A stretch of 64,000 bases of DNA from positions 1-64,000 of the forward strand of contig NZ_QFZK01000016.1 of NCBI RefSeq assembly GCF_003415675.1. The letters run 5' to 3'. Below, one piece after another: positions 56,455 through 64,000 of the stretch; the first letter of the stretch is position 1, and each line of letters starts with the position of its first letter. The notes beneath the pieces were generated by a model that saw only the letters and a list, made by a program, of their open reading frames with translations, did not search any database and was not told where the DNA came from. The stretch is from Rhodoferax lacus. GTDB lineage: Bacteria > Pseudomonadota > Gammaproteobacteria > Burkholderiales > Burkholderiaceae_C. The position numbers and the translations under genes are program-made.

Positions 56455-57675
56455 TCAGGCGGGCTGCGGCTGCGCCGTGCGCGCAATCGCCGCTTCCTTG
56501 ATGGGCAGGTTGATCAGCGCTGCCGCCACGCCCAGTGCAATGGCGATGTACCAGACCATATCGTAGCTGCCGGTCTTGTCATACAGATAGCCACCCAGCC
56601 AGGCGCCCAGGAAGGAGCCGATTTGGTGGCTGAAGAACACCATGCCGCTGAGCATGGACAGATGCGCCACGCCAAAGATCTGCGCCACCATCGAATTGGT
56701 CACCGGCACGGTGGACAACCACAGCAAGCCCATGACGCTGGCGAACACATAGACCGACACCGGGCTGAGCGGCGCCAGCAGGAACAGGCTGATGGCAGCG
56801 GCGCGCGCCAGGTAAATAAAGGCCAGCAGTTTGCGCTTGGCAATGTTCTGCCCCAGGACACCGGCCGCATAGGTGCCAAACACATTGAAGAGGCCGATCA
56901 GCGCCAGCGCGTAACTGGCCACCTCGGGCGACAGCCCCTTGTCCTTGAGGTAGCTGGGCATGTGTACGGCGATGAACACCACCTGGAACCCGCAGACAAA
57001 GTAGCCGGCCGTGAGCCACTGGAAGCTGCGGTAGCGCAAGGCCTCACGCATGGCTTGCACGATGGACTGCTGGCGCGGCAGCACTGCCTTGCCTGCAAAT
57101 CCAGGCTCGCGCAGGCCCCAGGCCAGGGGGGCAATCAGCAAGGCGGCAAAGCCCAGCAGGACCAGTGCCTGCTGCCAGCCGAAGTGGCTGATCAAAAAAC
57201 CTTCGGTGGGCACCATCAGAAACTGTCCGAAGGAGCCGGCCGCAGCCGTGATGCCCATGGCCCAGGAGCGTTTGTCGGCCGGCACATTGCGACCAATGAC
57301 GCCATACACCACGGCATAGGTGGTGCCAGCCTGGGCCACACCAATCAGCACCCCGGTCGTGATGAAAAAAACGAGTGGCGTGTCCGCATAGGCCATGCCC
57401 ATCAGCCCCAGGCAGTAGGCCAAGGTGCCCATCAGGATGACGCGAAAGGCACCGAAGCGGTCTGCCAGCATGCCGGCAAAAATGCCACTCACGCCCCAGG
57501 ACAGGTTCTGGATGGCAATGGCCAGGCCAAAACTCTGGCGCGTCCAGCCATGGGCCTGGGTAAGGGGCTGCAGCCACAGGCCAAAGCCGTGGCGAATGCC
57601 CATGGACAGCGTGACAATGGTGGCGCCACAGATCAGCAGCTGGGTAAATGAGAGCCGGGCGTTCGTTTCAGGCAT
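56455..57675 (-). CDS. MFS transporter (monocarboxylate/OFA-like)
   Basis: 406 residues with twelve predicted helices. The loop 2-3 motif is GMLADRFGAFRVILMGTLAY. RSWAMGITAAAGSFGQFLMV and the C-terminal FFSHQIGSFLGAWLGGYLYD (a motif of the monocarboxylate and oxalate/formate-type families) support an organic-anion carrier. Substrate is not deducible. A -10-like TACATT ends 8 nt from the ATG at 57675, so the transcript may be nearly leaderless. Confidence 0.85.
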   Translation of the reverse strand: MPETNARLSFTQLLICGATIVTLSMGIRHGFGLWLQPLTQAHGWTRQSFGLAIAIQNLSWGVSGIFAGMLADRFGAFRVILMGTLAYCLGLMGMAYADTPLVFFITTGVLIGVAQAGTTYAVVYGVIGRNVPADKRSWAMGITAAAGSFGQFLMVPTEGFLISHFGWQQALVLLGFAALLIAPLAWGLREPGFAGKAVLPRQQSIVQAMREALRYRSFQWLTAGYFVCGFQVVFIAVHMPSYLKDKGLSPEVASYALALIGLFNVFGTYAAGVLGQNIAKRKLLAFIYLARAAAISLFLLAPLSPVSVYVFASVMGLLWLSTVPVTNSMVAQIFGVAHLSMLSGMVFFSHQIGSFLGAWLGGYLYDKTGSYDMVWYIAIALGVAAALINLPIKEAAIARTAQPQPA

Positions 57676-57683
57676 AGGCAGCT

Positions 57684-57689
57684 AATGTA
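57684..57689 (-). promoter_or_regulatory. -10-like element for the MFS gene, nearly leaderless
   Basis: TACATT on the minus strand; expected start near 57677, ATG at 57675. Confidence 0.4.
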
Positions 57690-57782
57690 GCCAATCCATA
57701 CCAGGTGTGTTGCAGGGTGCCCGCAATCCGTTCTCATCCGGTGGGGGCTGTCTATTTGTACAGCTAAATGGATTTCGCCGTC

Positions 57783-57788
57783 TACAAT
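57783..57788 (+). promoter_or_regulatory. -10 element for parE, predicted leaderless
   Basis: TACAAT overlaps an in-frame ATG at 57787. Expected start near 57795, one base before ATG 57796, which argues that the second ATG is the real start. Confidence 0.45.
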
Positions 57789-57795
57789 GCGCGCC

Positions 57796-59805
57796 ATGTC
57801 AGCCAAACCCCCAACTCCCAATACCGAATATTCCGAAGGCTCTATCCGCGTCCTCAAGGGCCTGGAGCCGGTCAAGCAGCGCCCGGGGATGTACACCCGC
57901 ACGGACAACCCGCTGCATGTCATCCAGGAAGTACTGGACAACGCCGCCGACGAGGCTCTGGCCGGCCACGGCAAGAAGATCAAGGTGACGCTGCACACTG
58001 ACGGTTCGGTGTCGATTGAAGACGACGGCCGCGGCATCCCCTTTGGCATGCACCCGGAAGAAAAAGCCCCGGTGATCGAACTGGTGTTCACCCGCCTGCA
58101 TGCGGGCGGCAAGTTTGACAAGGGCAAGGGCGGCGCCTACAGCTTCTCTGGCGGCCTGCACGGCGTGGGCGTGAGCGTCACCAATGCCCTGGGCAAACGC
58201 CTGGAGGCCACTAGCTACCGCGAAGGGTCGGTGGCGCGCATTGTGTTTGGCGGTGGTGATGTGATCGAGCCGCTGGTGATCCGCAAGGCGGGCGCCACCG
58301 AAAACGGCGATGCGGCAGAAGGCCCGCGCGACCGCAAGTCCGGCACCACGGTGCGGGTCTGGCCGGATGCCAAGTATTTCGAATCGGCAGTGCTCCCCAT
58401 GGCCGAGCTGACGCATTTGCTGCGCAGCAAGGCCGTGCTTATGCCCGGCGTGACGGTGACCCTGCTGACCGAGAAAACCAAGGAAAGCCAGACCTGGCTG
58501 TACAAGGGCGGACTGTCCGACTACCTGATGCAGTCGCTCAACGGCGAGCCGGTGATTCCGCTGTTTGCCGGTGAAGGCTTTGCCGACGCCCAGAGCGAGC
58601 AGTTTGCAGACGGCGAAGGTGCCTCCTGGTGCGTGGCCTTTACTGAAGACGGCCAACCGGTGCGCGAGAGCTATGTCAACCTGATCCCCACCAGCGCCGG
58701 TGGCACGCACGAGAGCGGCCTGCGCGATGGTCTGTTTACCGCGGTGAAGAGTTTTATCGAGCTGCACAGCCTGCTGCCCAAAGGCGTGAAGCTGATGCCC
58801 GAGGACGTGTTCGCCCGCGCCAGCTATGTGCTCTCGGCCAAGGTGCTGGATCCGCAGTTCCAGGGCCAGATCAAGGAGCGCCTGAACTCGCGCGACGCGG
58901 TGCGACTGGTCTCCGGCTTTGTGCGCCCCGCGTTGGAGTTGTGGCTGAACCAGCACGTGGACTACGGAAAGAAGCTGGCCGAGCTGGCTATCAAGGCGGC
59001 GCAAACCCGCCAGCGCGCTGGCCAAAAAGTGGAAAAGCGCAAGAGCAGCGGTGTGGCGGTATTGCCCGGCAAGCTGACCGATTGCGAGAGCCGCGACATT
59101 CTGTACAACGAGGTGTTTCTGGTCGAGGGCGACTCGGCCGGTGGCAGCGCCAAGATGGGCCGCGACAAGGAAAACCAGGCCGTGCTGCCCCTGCGCGGCA
59201 AGGTGCTCAACACCTGGGAAGTGGACCGCGACCGCCTGTTTGCCAACACCGAAATCCACGATATCTCGGTGGCCATCGGCGTGGACCCGCACGGCCCCAA
59301 CGACACACCCGACATGAGTGGCCTGCGCTACGGCAAGGTCTGCATTCTGAGTGATGCGGACGTGGACGGCTCGCACATCCAGGTGCTGTTGCTCACACTC
59401 TTCTTCCGCCACTTTCCCAAGCTGATCGAGACCGGCCATGTGTTCGTGGCGCGCCCCCCGCTGTTCCGGGTGGATGCCCCGGCCCGCGGCAAGAAGCCCG
59501 CGAGCAAGGCCTATGCCTTGGACGATGGCGAACTCACCGTCATCTTGGACAAGCTGCGCAAGGAAGGCGTGCGCGAGGGTGCTTGGACGATCAGCCGCTT
59601 CAAGGGCCTGGGCGAGATGAATGCCGAGCAGTTGTGGGACACCACGCTCAACCCAGACACCCGCCGCTTGCTACCGGTAGCCCTGGGCGCTATCGACTTC
59701 GGCCAGACCGAGGCCCTGATCACCAAGCTCATGGGCAAAGGCGAGGCCGCTTCCCGGCGTGAACTCATGGAGTTGCATGGTGACTCGGTCGAGGTGGACG
59801 TATGA
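57796..59805 (+). CDS. parE: DNA topoisomerase IV subunit B
   Basis: 669 residues from ATG 57796 (MSAKPPTPNTEYSEGSIRVL). The GHKL ATPase has EVLDNAADEALAGH, EDDGRGIPFGMH and GGLHGVGVSVTNAL. The TOPRIM region has FLVEGDSAGGSAKMGRD and ILSDADVDGSHI. Length and sequence are those of ParE rather than GyrB (no long GyrB insert). With ParC it decatenates daughter chromosomes. The stop overlaps the lytic transglycosylase start by 4 bp. parC follows 1.6 kb downstream, separated by three genes. Confidence 0.95.
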   Translation: MSAKPPTPNTEYSEGSIRVLKGLEPVKQRPGMYTRTDNPLHVIQEVLDNAADEALAGHGKKIKVTLHTDGSVSIEDDGRGIPFGMHPEEKAPVIELVFTRLHAGGKFDKGKGGAYSFSGGLHGVGVSVTNALGKRLEATSYREGSVARIVFGGGDVIEPLVIRKAGATENGDAAEGPRDRKSGTTVRVWPDAKYFESAVLPMAELTHLLRSKAVLMPGVTVTLLTEKTKESQTWLYKGGLSDYLMQSLNGEPVIPLFAGEGFADAQSEQFADGEGASWCVAFTEDGQPVRESYVNLIPTSAGGTHESGLRDGLFTAVKSFIELHSLLPKGVKLMPEDVFARASYVLSAKVLDPQFQGQIKERLNSRDAVRLVSGFVRPALELWLNQHVDYGKKLAELAIKAAQTRQRAGQKVEKRKSSGVAVLPGKLTDCESRDILYNEVFLVEGDSAGGSAKMGRDKENQAVLPLRGKVLNTWEVDRDRLFANTEIHDISVAIGVDPHGPNDTPDMSGLRYGKVCILSDADVDGSHIQVLLLTLFFRHFPKLIETGHVFVARPPLFRVDAPARGKKPASKAYALDDGELTVILDKLRKEGVREGAWTISRFKGLGEMNAEQLWDTTLNPDTRRLLPVALGAIDFGQTEALITKLMGKGEAASRRELMELHGDSVEVDV

Positions 59806-60482
59806 ACGCGGCGCTGCGGCGCAGCCTGGGCCGGGCTTGGGTGCTCGCCTTGTTGGTGCCCGGCCTGGTATGGGCCGACGAGGTGGCCGAGAGCGTGCCT
59901 GCACCGCTGGCCCCGGTCAGCGTGCAGGCTCTGGAAGCTGAAGCCGAGGCCACGGCCGCGGCCGCAACTTCCAGCGTGCCCTGGTACCAGCACATCAAGC
60001 AGGCCGCGCGCGCCTACGGGGTGGACGTGCACCTGCTGCAGGCGGTGGTGGCCGTGGAGTCCAACTTTGATGCGAATGCGGTGTCGCGCTCCGGCGCCAT
60101 CGGGCTGATGCAAATCATGCCAGCCACGGCGGCGGGTTACATCGGCCTGCGCGGCACCAGCCAGTCGCTGCGTCTGCAACTGCAAGACCCGTCTATCAAC
60201 GTGCACGCAGGCGCCCTGTACCTGCGCGACCTGCTGGACACTTTTTCGTCCCGGGTGGACCTGGCCCTGGCGGCCTACAACGCGGGCTCTGGCAATGTAC
60301 GCAAGGCCGGCAACCGCGTTCCCAAAAACGGCGAAACACCACAGTTCGTGAGCAAAGTGACCTCGCTCTACAGCAGCCTGAAAGCTGCGGCCCAGTCCGC
60401 AGAAGCCAAAGCCGCCAATGCGGTCAAGGCCAGCGAGGAGGCCGTCCTCAGCCCGGGCCAGCCCGTGTTTGCGCCGCAGTGA
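59802..60482 (+). CDS. lytic transglycosylase (SLT domain)
   Basis: 226 residues. A Sec signal peptide (RAWVLALLVPGLVWA) and an Ala/Glu-rich linker come first. The SLT domain follows: catalytic Glu in AVVAVESNFDANAV, then SRSGAIGLMQIMPATAAGYI, INVHAGALYLRDLLDTF and ALAAYNAGSGNV. It cleaves the MurNAc-GlcNAc bond of peptidoglycan in the periplasm, forming 1,6-anhydroMurNAc. It is translationally coupled to parE by an ATGA overlap. The C-terminal Ala-rich tail is unstructured. Confidence 0.92.
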   Translation: MNAALRRSLGRAWVLALLVPGLVWADEVAESVPAPLAPVSVQALEAEAEATAAAATSSVPWYQHIKQAARAYGVDVHLLQAVVAVESNFDANAVSRSGAIGLMQIMPATAAGYIGLRGTSQSLRLQLQDPSINVHAGALYLRDLLDTFSSRVDLALAAYNAGSGNVRKAGNRVPKNGETPQFVSKVTSLYSSLKAAAQSAEAKAANAVKASEEAVLSPGQPVFAPQ

Positions 60483-60542
60483 GATGGACACCCCGGCGCA
60501 AGTGACAACATGCCATGGCTTGTAGGCCCTTATCTTGACTTG

Positions 60543-60567
60543 ATGTATCTACTTTTTGTGTGTACAT
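60543..60567. promoter_or_regulatory. candidate operator dyad upstream of vapB
   Basis: ATGTA (60543-60547) and TACAT (60563-60567) flank an AC-TTTTT-GT core, giving a 25-bp imperfect dyad 30 bp before the vapB start. A TTGACT -35-like box lies at 60535-60540. The position fits autoregulation by VapBC. Confidence 0.35.
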
Positions 60568-60596
60568 TTGGCCATTCTTTTCTTCAGGAGAACCCC

Positions 60597-60875
60597 ATGG
60601 AAGCGACCGCTAAAGTGTTTACCAATGGCAACAGCCAAGCGGTGCGCCTGCCCAAAGCCTTTCGGGTGGAGACGTCCGAAATGTGGATCAGCCGCAACGA
60701 GGAAACCGGCGATATCGTCCTGCGCCCAAAACCCAGTGAGGCCGAGCGCCAAGCGCAACTGCGCGAATTGCTGGCACTGATTGCCGGCAACACGGATCGC
60801 ACGGAATTTCTGCCAGAGCGCTCCCAGGAGCTGCCACGCAACCCGTTGGGTGAACCGGAGACCCACCGGGCATGA
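60597..60875 (+). CDS. vapB: VapB-type antitoxin (AbrB/SpoVT fold)
   Basis: 92 residues from ATG 60597 with AGGAG upstream. The N-terminal swapped-hairpin DNA-binding domain reads EATAKVFTNGNSQAVRLPKA with the VagC/VapB pattern and FRVETSEMWISRNEETGDIV. The C-terminal half is the toxin-binding tail. It overlaps the toxin gene by 4 bp (ATGA), as usual for toxin-antitoxin pairs. A dyad upstream could be its operator. Confidence 0.9.
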   Translation: MEATAKVFTNGNSQAVRLPKAFRVETSEMWISRNEETGDIVLRPKPSEAERQAQLRELLALIAGNTDRTEFLPERSQELPRNPLGEPETHRA

Positions 60876-61291
60876 CTGCGCGCTACCTTGTCGACAGCAA
60901 CATCCTGAGCTACTTCATACGCGGGGGCTATGCCCACTTGCACGCCCGCATGGGCGAGGAACTGGCGCGCCAGAGCGTGGTCACCTCCTCCATCTGCCGG
61001 GCCGAGCTGCGTTTTGGGCAAAGCGGCCTGGGTGCCCAAGACAAGCGCCAACGCATGATTGACCTGTGCCTGCTGCAAGTGCCCGCACTGCCCTGGACCG
61101 ATGCCGTGGCCGACACGTATGGCCCACTGGCCCAGAAGCTGCGCCAAAAGGGGCGCCCGATAGGCGCCATGGACACCCTCATTGCAGCCCACGCGCTGGC
61201 AGAAGGCTTGGTGTTGGTGAGCCATAACACCCGGCACTTTGAAGACATCGAGGGCCTGCTGTTGGAAGACTGGGCCTTGCCCCAGCCTTGA
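60872..61291 (+). CDS. vapC: VapC-type PIN-domain ribonuclease toxin
   Basis: 139 residues. The PIN acidic cluster is visible: Asp8 (YLVDSNILSYF), Glu45 (CRAELRFGQ) and Asp101 (GAMDTLIAAHAL), followed by SHNTRHFEDIEGL. VapC enzymes cleave specific RNAs, often initiator tRNA or rRNA, when freed from VapB. All catalytic positions look intact. The pair lies between the transglycosylase and parC, so it probably inserted into an older parE-parC neighbourhood. Confidence 0.92.
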   Translation: MTARYLVDSNILSYFIRGGYAHLHARMGEELARQSVVTSSICRAELRFGQSGLGAQDKRQRMIDLCLLQVPALPWTDAVADTYGPLAQKLRQKGRPIGAMDTLIAAHALAEGLVLVSHNTRHFEDIEGLLLEDWALPQP

Positions 61292-61361
61292 GGTTTGCAG
61301 ATTCGCCTCACCTTCACATGCCTGCTAACGAATTGACAGCGTTCCCAACTGAAATCACCGA

Positions 61362-63767
61362 ATGACCGACGACCTTTTGCCCCCCCTGAACCCGCCGAAC
61401 CCACCCGCAGACGGTGATGACGGCCTGAACCTGGCTACCTACGCGCAGCGCGCCTACCTCGAGTACGCCCTCTCGGTGGTCAAGGGCCGCGCGCTGCCCG
61501 ATGTGTGCGATGGCCAAAAGCCCGTGCAGCGGCGCATTCTGTACTCCATGTCGCGCATGGGCTTGGGCTTTGGCGGAGCCAATGGCAATACCGGCGCCAA
61601 GCCCGTCAAGTGCGCGCGTGTGGTGGGTGACGTGCTGGGCCGCTTCCATCCGCATGGCGACCAGGCGGCGTATGAAGCGCTGGTGCGCATGGCGCAGGAC
61701 TTTTCGCAGCGCTACCCGCTCATCGACGGCCAGGGCAACTTCGGCTCGCGTGATGGCGACGGCGCGGCGGCCATGCGCTACACCGAGGCACGGCTGGCCA
61801 AGATCACCTCGCTCTTGCTGGACGAAATCGACCAGGGCACGGTGGACTTCCAGCCCAACTACGACGGCTCTACTGAGGAGCCCAAGCAGTTGCCCGCACG
61901 CCTGCCGTTTGCGCTGCTCAATGGCGCCAGCGGCATTGCCGTGGGCCTGGCCACCGAGATCCCCAGCCACAACCTGCGCGAAATTGCCGAGGCCTGTGTG
62001 GCCCTGATCAAAACCCCGCAGCTCAGTGACGAAGAGCTGTACGCCCTGGTGCCCGGCCCGGACTTCCCTGGCGGCGCGCAAATCATCAGCCCGGCCTCGG
62101 ACATTGCCGACGCCTACCGCACGGGCCGCGGCTCACTCAAGTGCCGGGCGCGTTGGAAGATTGAAGACCTGGCGCGCGGCCAGTGGCAATTGGTGGTGAC
62201 GGAGTTGCCACCGGGTGTGAGCACCCAGCGCGTGCTCGAAGAAATTGAGGAGCTCACCAACCCCAAGGTCAAGGCCGGCAAGAAGGCCCTCTCGCAAGAC
62301 CAGACCCAGCTCAAGGCCAGCATTCTGGCCGTGCTGGACGTGGTGCGTGACGAGTCCGGCAAGGAGAACGCCGTGCGCCTGGTGTTCGAGCCCAAGACCA
62401 GCCGCATCGAACAGCAGGAACTCATCACCGCCCTCTTGGCGCACACCAGCCTGGAGTCGTCCTCGCCCATCAACCTGACCATGGTCGGGCTGGACGGTCG
62501 GCCCACCCAAAAATCCTTCCGCCAGATGCTGATGGAGTGGATCAGCTTCCGCCAGACCACCATTGAACGCCGGTCCCGCCACCGCCTGGCCAAGGTACTG
62601 GACCGCATCCACATCCTCGAAGGGCGGCAGACGGTGCTGCTCAATATCGACGAGGTGATTGCCATCATTCGCCAGAGCGACGAGCCCAAGGCGGCGCTGA
62701 TTGCGCGCTTCAATTTGAGCGACCGGCAGGCTGAGGACATCCTCGAAATCCGCTTGCGCCAGCTGGCGCGCCTGGAAGCCATCAAGATCGAGCAGGAGCT
62801 GTCTGAGTTGCGCATCGAGCAGGGCAAGCTCGAAGAAATCATCAACAGCCCGGCCGCCCTGCGCCGCCTCATGGTCAAGGAAATCGAGGCGGATGCCAAG
62901 ACCTTTGGCGATGCCCGCCGCACGCTGATCCAGACCGAGAAAAAAGCCGTCGCCGAGGTCAAGGTGGTGGACGAGCCGGTTACCGTGGTGGTGAGCCAAA
63001 AGGGCTGGGTGCGCACACGCGGCGGCCACGGCCATGAGGCCAGCACCTTTGCCTTCAAGGCCGGTGACGGCCTGTACGACACCTTTGAGTGCCGCAGCGT
63101 GGACACGCTGCTGGTGTTTGGCTCCAACGGGCGCGTGTACTCGGTAGCGGTGTCGCTGCTGCCGGGCGGGCGCGGCGATGGCCAGCCTGTCACCACGCTG
63201 ATCGAGCTGGAAAGTGGCACGCAGCTGCTGTATTACTTTGCCGGCCCGGCAGCTGCCACGCTGCTGCTCAGCAGCACCGCGGCCTATGGCTTCATGGCCA
63301 CGGTTGCCAATATGGTGTCGCGCCAGAAGGCAGGCAAGGCCTTTGTCACCTGCAACGAGGGCGACACGCTGTGCAAACCCTCGCTGGTGAGCGGTGCGCA
63401 GGGCAGGGTGCCTACCTCAGGTACATCGGGTACACCCGGCACGGCCGCCGCACTGGTGGCACCGGCTACCCACGTGGCCTGTGCATCGACGGGTGGACGC
63501 ATCCTGACCTTCGAGATTGGCGAACTCAAATCCATGGCCACTGGTGGACGCGGCCTGATGCTCCTGGACCTGGAGCCCAAGGACACGCTGGCCGGTGCTG
63601 CGGCCTATACCCGCAGTGTGCGCATCGAAGGCATTGGGCGCGGCGGCAAGGAGCGTGAAGAGACGCTGGAAATCAGAAGCCTCAACAATGCCCGCGCGCT
63701 GCGTGGGCGCAAGGGCAAGGCCGCGGATCTGGGCTTCAAACCCACGGGTGTCACGCGGGTGGAATAA
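61362..63767 (+). CDS. parC: DNA topoisomerase IV subunit A
   Basis: 801 residues. The winged-helix catalytic region contains [40 protein letters not shown] and the DNA-linking tyrosine Tyr140 in [10 protein letters not shown]. The position of E. coli Ser80 is Gln101, while the Glu84 equivalent (Glu105) is kept. The C-terminal beta-pinwheel follows (~530-800) with [12 protein letters not shown]. About 30 low-complexity residues ([16 protein letters not shown]) lie in the pinwheel near 690. It lacks the GyrA-box, consistent with ParC. Confidence 0.95.
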   Translation: MTDDLLPPLNPPNPPADGDDGLNLATYAQRAYLEYALSVVKGRALPDVCDGQKPVQRRILYSMSRMGLGFGGANGNTGAKPVKCARVVGDVLGRFHPHGDQAAYEALVRMAQDFSQRYPLIDGQGNFGSRDGDGAAAMRYTEARLAKITSLLLDEIDQGTVDFQPNYDGSTEEPKQLPARLPFALLNGASGIAVGLATEIPSHNLREIAEACVALIKTPQLSDEELYALVPGPDFPGGAQIISPASDIADAYRTGRGSLKCRARWKIEDLARGQWQLVVTELPPGVSTQRVLEEIEELTNPKVKAGKKALSQDQTQLKASILAVLDVVRDESGKENAVRLVFEPKTSRIEQQELITALLAHTSLESSSPINLTMVGLDGRPTQKSFRQMLMEWISFRQTTIERRSRHRLAKVLDRIHILEGRQTVLLNIDEVIAIIRQSDEPKAALIARFNLSDRQAEDILEIRLRQLARLEAIKIEQELSELRIEQGKLEEIINSPAALRRLMVKEIEADAKTFGDARRTLIQTEKKAVAEVKVVDEPVTVVVSQKGWVRTRGGHGHEASTFAFKAGDGLYDTFECRSVDTLLVFGSNGRVYSVAVSLLPGGRGDGQPVTTLIELESGTQLLYYFAGPAAATLLLSSTAAYGFMATVANMVSRQKAGKAFVTCNEGDTLCKPSLVSGAQGRVPTSGTSGTPGTAAALVAPATHVACASTGGRILTFEIGELKSMATGGRGLMLLDLEPKDTLAGAAAYTRSVRIEGIGRGGKEREETLEIRSLNNARALRGRKGKAADLGFKPTGVTRVE

Positions 63768-63851
63768 GAGGCGCGCTGGTCCCTATCCATCACTTGATGC
63801 CGCTCAAAAACGGTGTCAGTTAAGAAAAAGATCAGCGTCCCACAATGGGCC

Positions 63852-64000
63852 ATGGATAAACATCTGTTGATTTCCGGCGGCGGCATTGGCGGCCTGGCTG
63901 CAGCCCTGGCCACGGCCCGCGCGGGCTGGCAGGTCGCGTTGCTGGAGCAGTCGCCCGTCTTTGGCGAGGTAGGCGCGGGCATCCAGCTGGGGCCCAATGT
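63852..64000 (+). CDS. FAD-dependent monooxygenase, N-terminal part (truncated by window edge)
   Basis: 49 codons are visible from ATG 63852. The Rossmann dinucleotide-binding motif GGGIGGLAAALATARAG is followed by a basic/acidic strand end (VALLEQSP) and EVGAGIQLGPN. This is the start of the salicylate hydroxylase/3-hydroxybenzoate 6-monooxygenase family of aromatic hydroxylases. The substrate-binding domain lies outside the window. The AATGGGCC stretch before it is not a clear RBS. Confidence 0.8.
   Translation, partial: MDKHLLISGGGIGGLAAALATARAGWQVALLEQSPVFGEVGAGIQLGPN

Overview
The window reads as a chromosomal segment of a GC-rich betaproteobacterium, most likely a Comamonadaceae member related to Rhodoferax, Polaromonas or Acidovorax. 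This is inferred from gene content: a methionine synthase split in two, a fused LivM-LivG, the order pyrG-kdsA-eno-ftsB, divergent tsaE/queG, and GC-rich palindromic intergenic repeats of a kind common in that family. Genus cannot be settled by eye. No rRNA, tRNA, CRISPR array or prophage was seen. Almost all of the window is chromosomal housekeeping DNA; the accessory elements are an IS66 copy, one vapBC pair, an ORF6N gene and scattered repeats.

Layout. 1-1.45 kb: IS66-family element (tnpC partial, tnpB, tnpA, minus strand) that has removed the 5' end of a DUF1178 gene. 1.8-6 kb: glutamate dehydrogenase with a dyad upstream, two small unknown genes, and an MsbA-type ABC exporter. 5.8-12 kb: minus-strand cluster of a Tat-exported lipocalin-like protein, a Cds1-like PLP enzyme, an FtsX-type permease, an unknown 113-residue protein and an ABC ATPase. 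12-14.8 kb: miaA, a MATE exporter and a divergent SMR exporter. 15-19.9 kb: branched-chain amino acid ABC operon livK-H-MG-F. 20-23.7 kb: a repeat-rich gap, PPi-type phosphofructokinase and an OatA-like acyltransferase. 23.7-24.2 kb: two gene relics (mutL 3' end, hybrid kinase tail). 24.3-30.3 kb: metH in two genes with an S-adenosylhomocysteine (SAH) riboswitch between them, then convergent mutL. 30.4-39.8 kb: DedA, MFS, aldehyde dehydrogenase, amiC-tsaE divergent from queG and a cysteine hydrolase, AEC carrier, xerD. 39.9-44.2 kb: tandem 82-bp repeats, EAL-HDOD protein, DUF455 divergent from a gamma-carbonic anhydrase, hslO, a small P-loop-like gene. 44.2-48.5 kb: pyrG-kdsA-eno-ftsB. 48.6-53.6 kb: ORF6N gene, coaBC, dut, slpA divergent from roxA, an unknown gene and a tiny Ala/Pro-rich lipoprotein. 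53.6-57.7 kb: dapA-bamC, methyltransferase, a 41-residue membrane peptide, MFS. 57.8-64 kb: parE, lytic transglycosylase, vapBC, parC and the start of a FAD monooxygenase.

The strongest non-gene signals are the SAH riboswitch in front of the second metH gene, whose anti-RBS pairing can be read directly, and a repeated promoter layout in which a -10-like hexamer lies 6-11 nt from the start codon. That spacing predicts leaderless or nearly leaderless transcripts for about ten genes. At two divergent pairs the two -10 boxes overlap in one near-palindrome. These promoter calls are inferences from spacing and need transcription-start data. I found no convincing wholly new multi-gene system. The least explained loci are the 5.8-12 kb cluster, the mini-lipoprotein with its 18-bp palindrome, and the small P-loop-like protein with a Cys/His tail.
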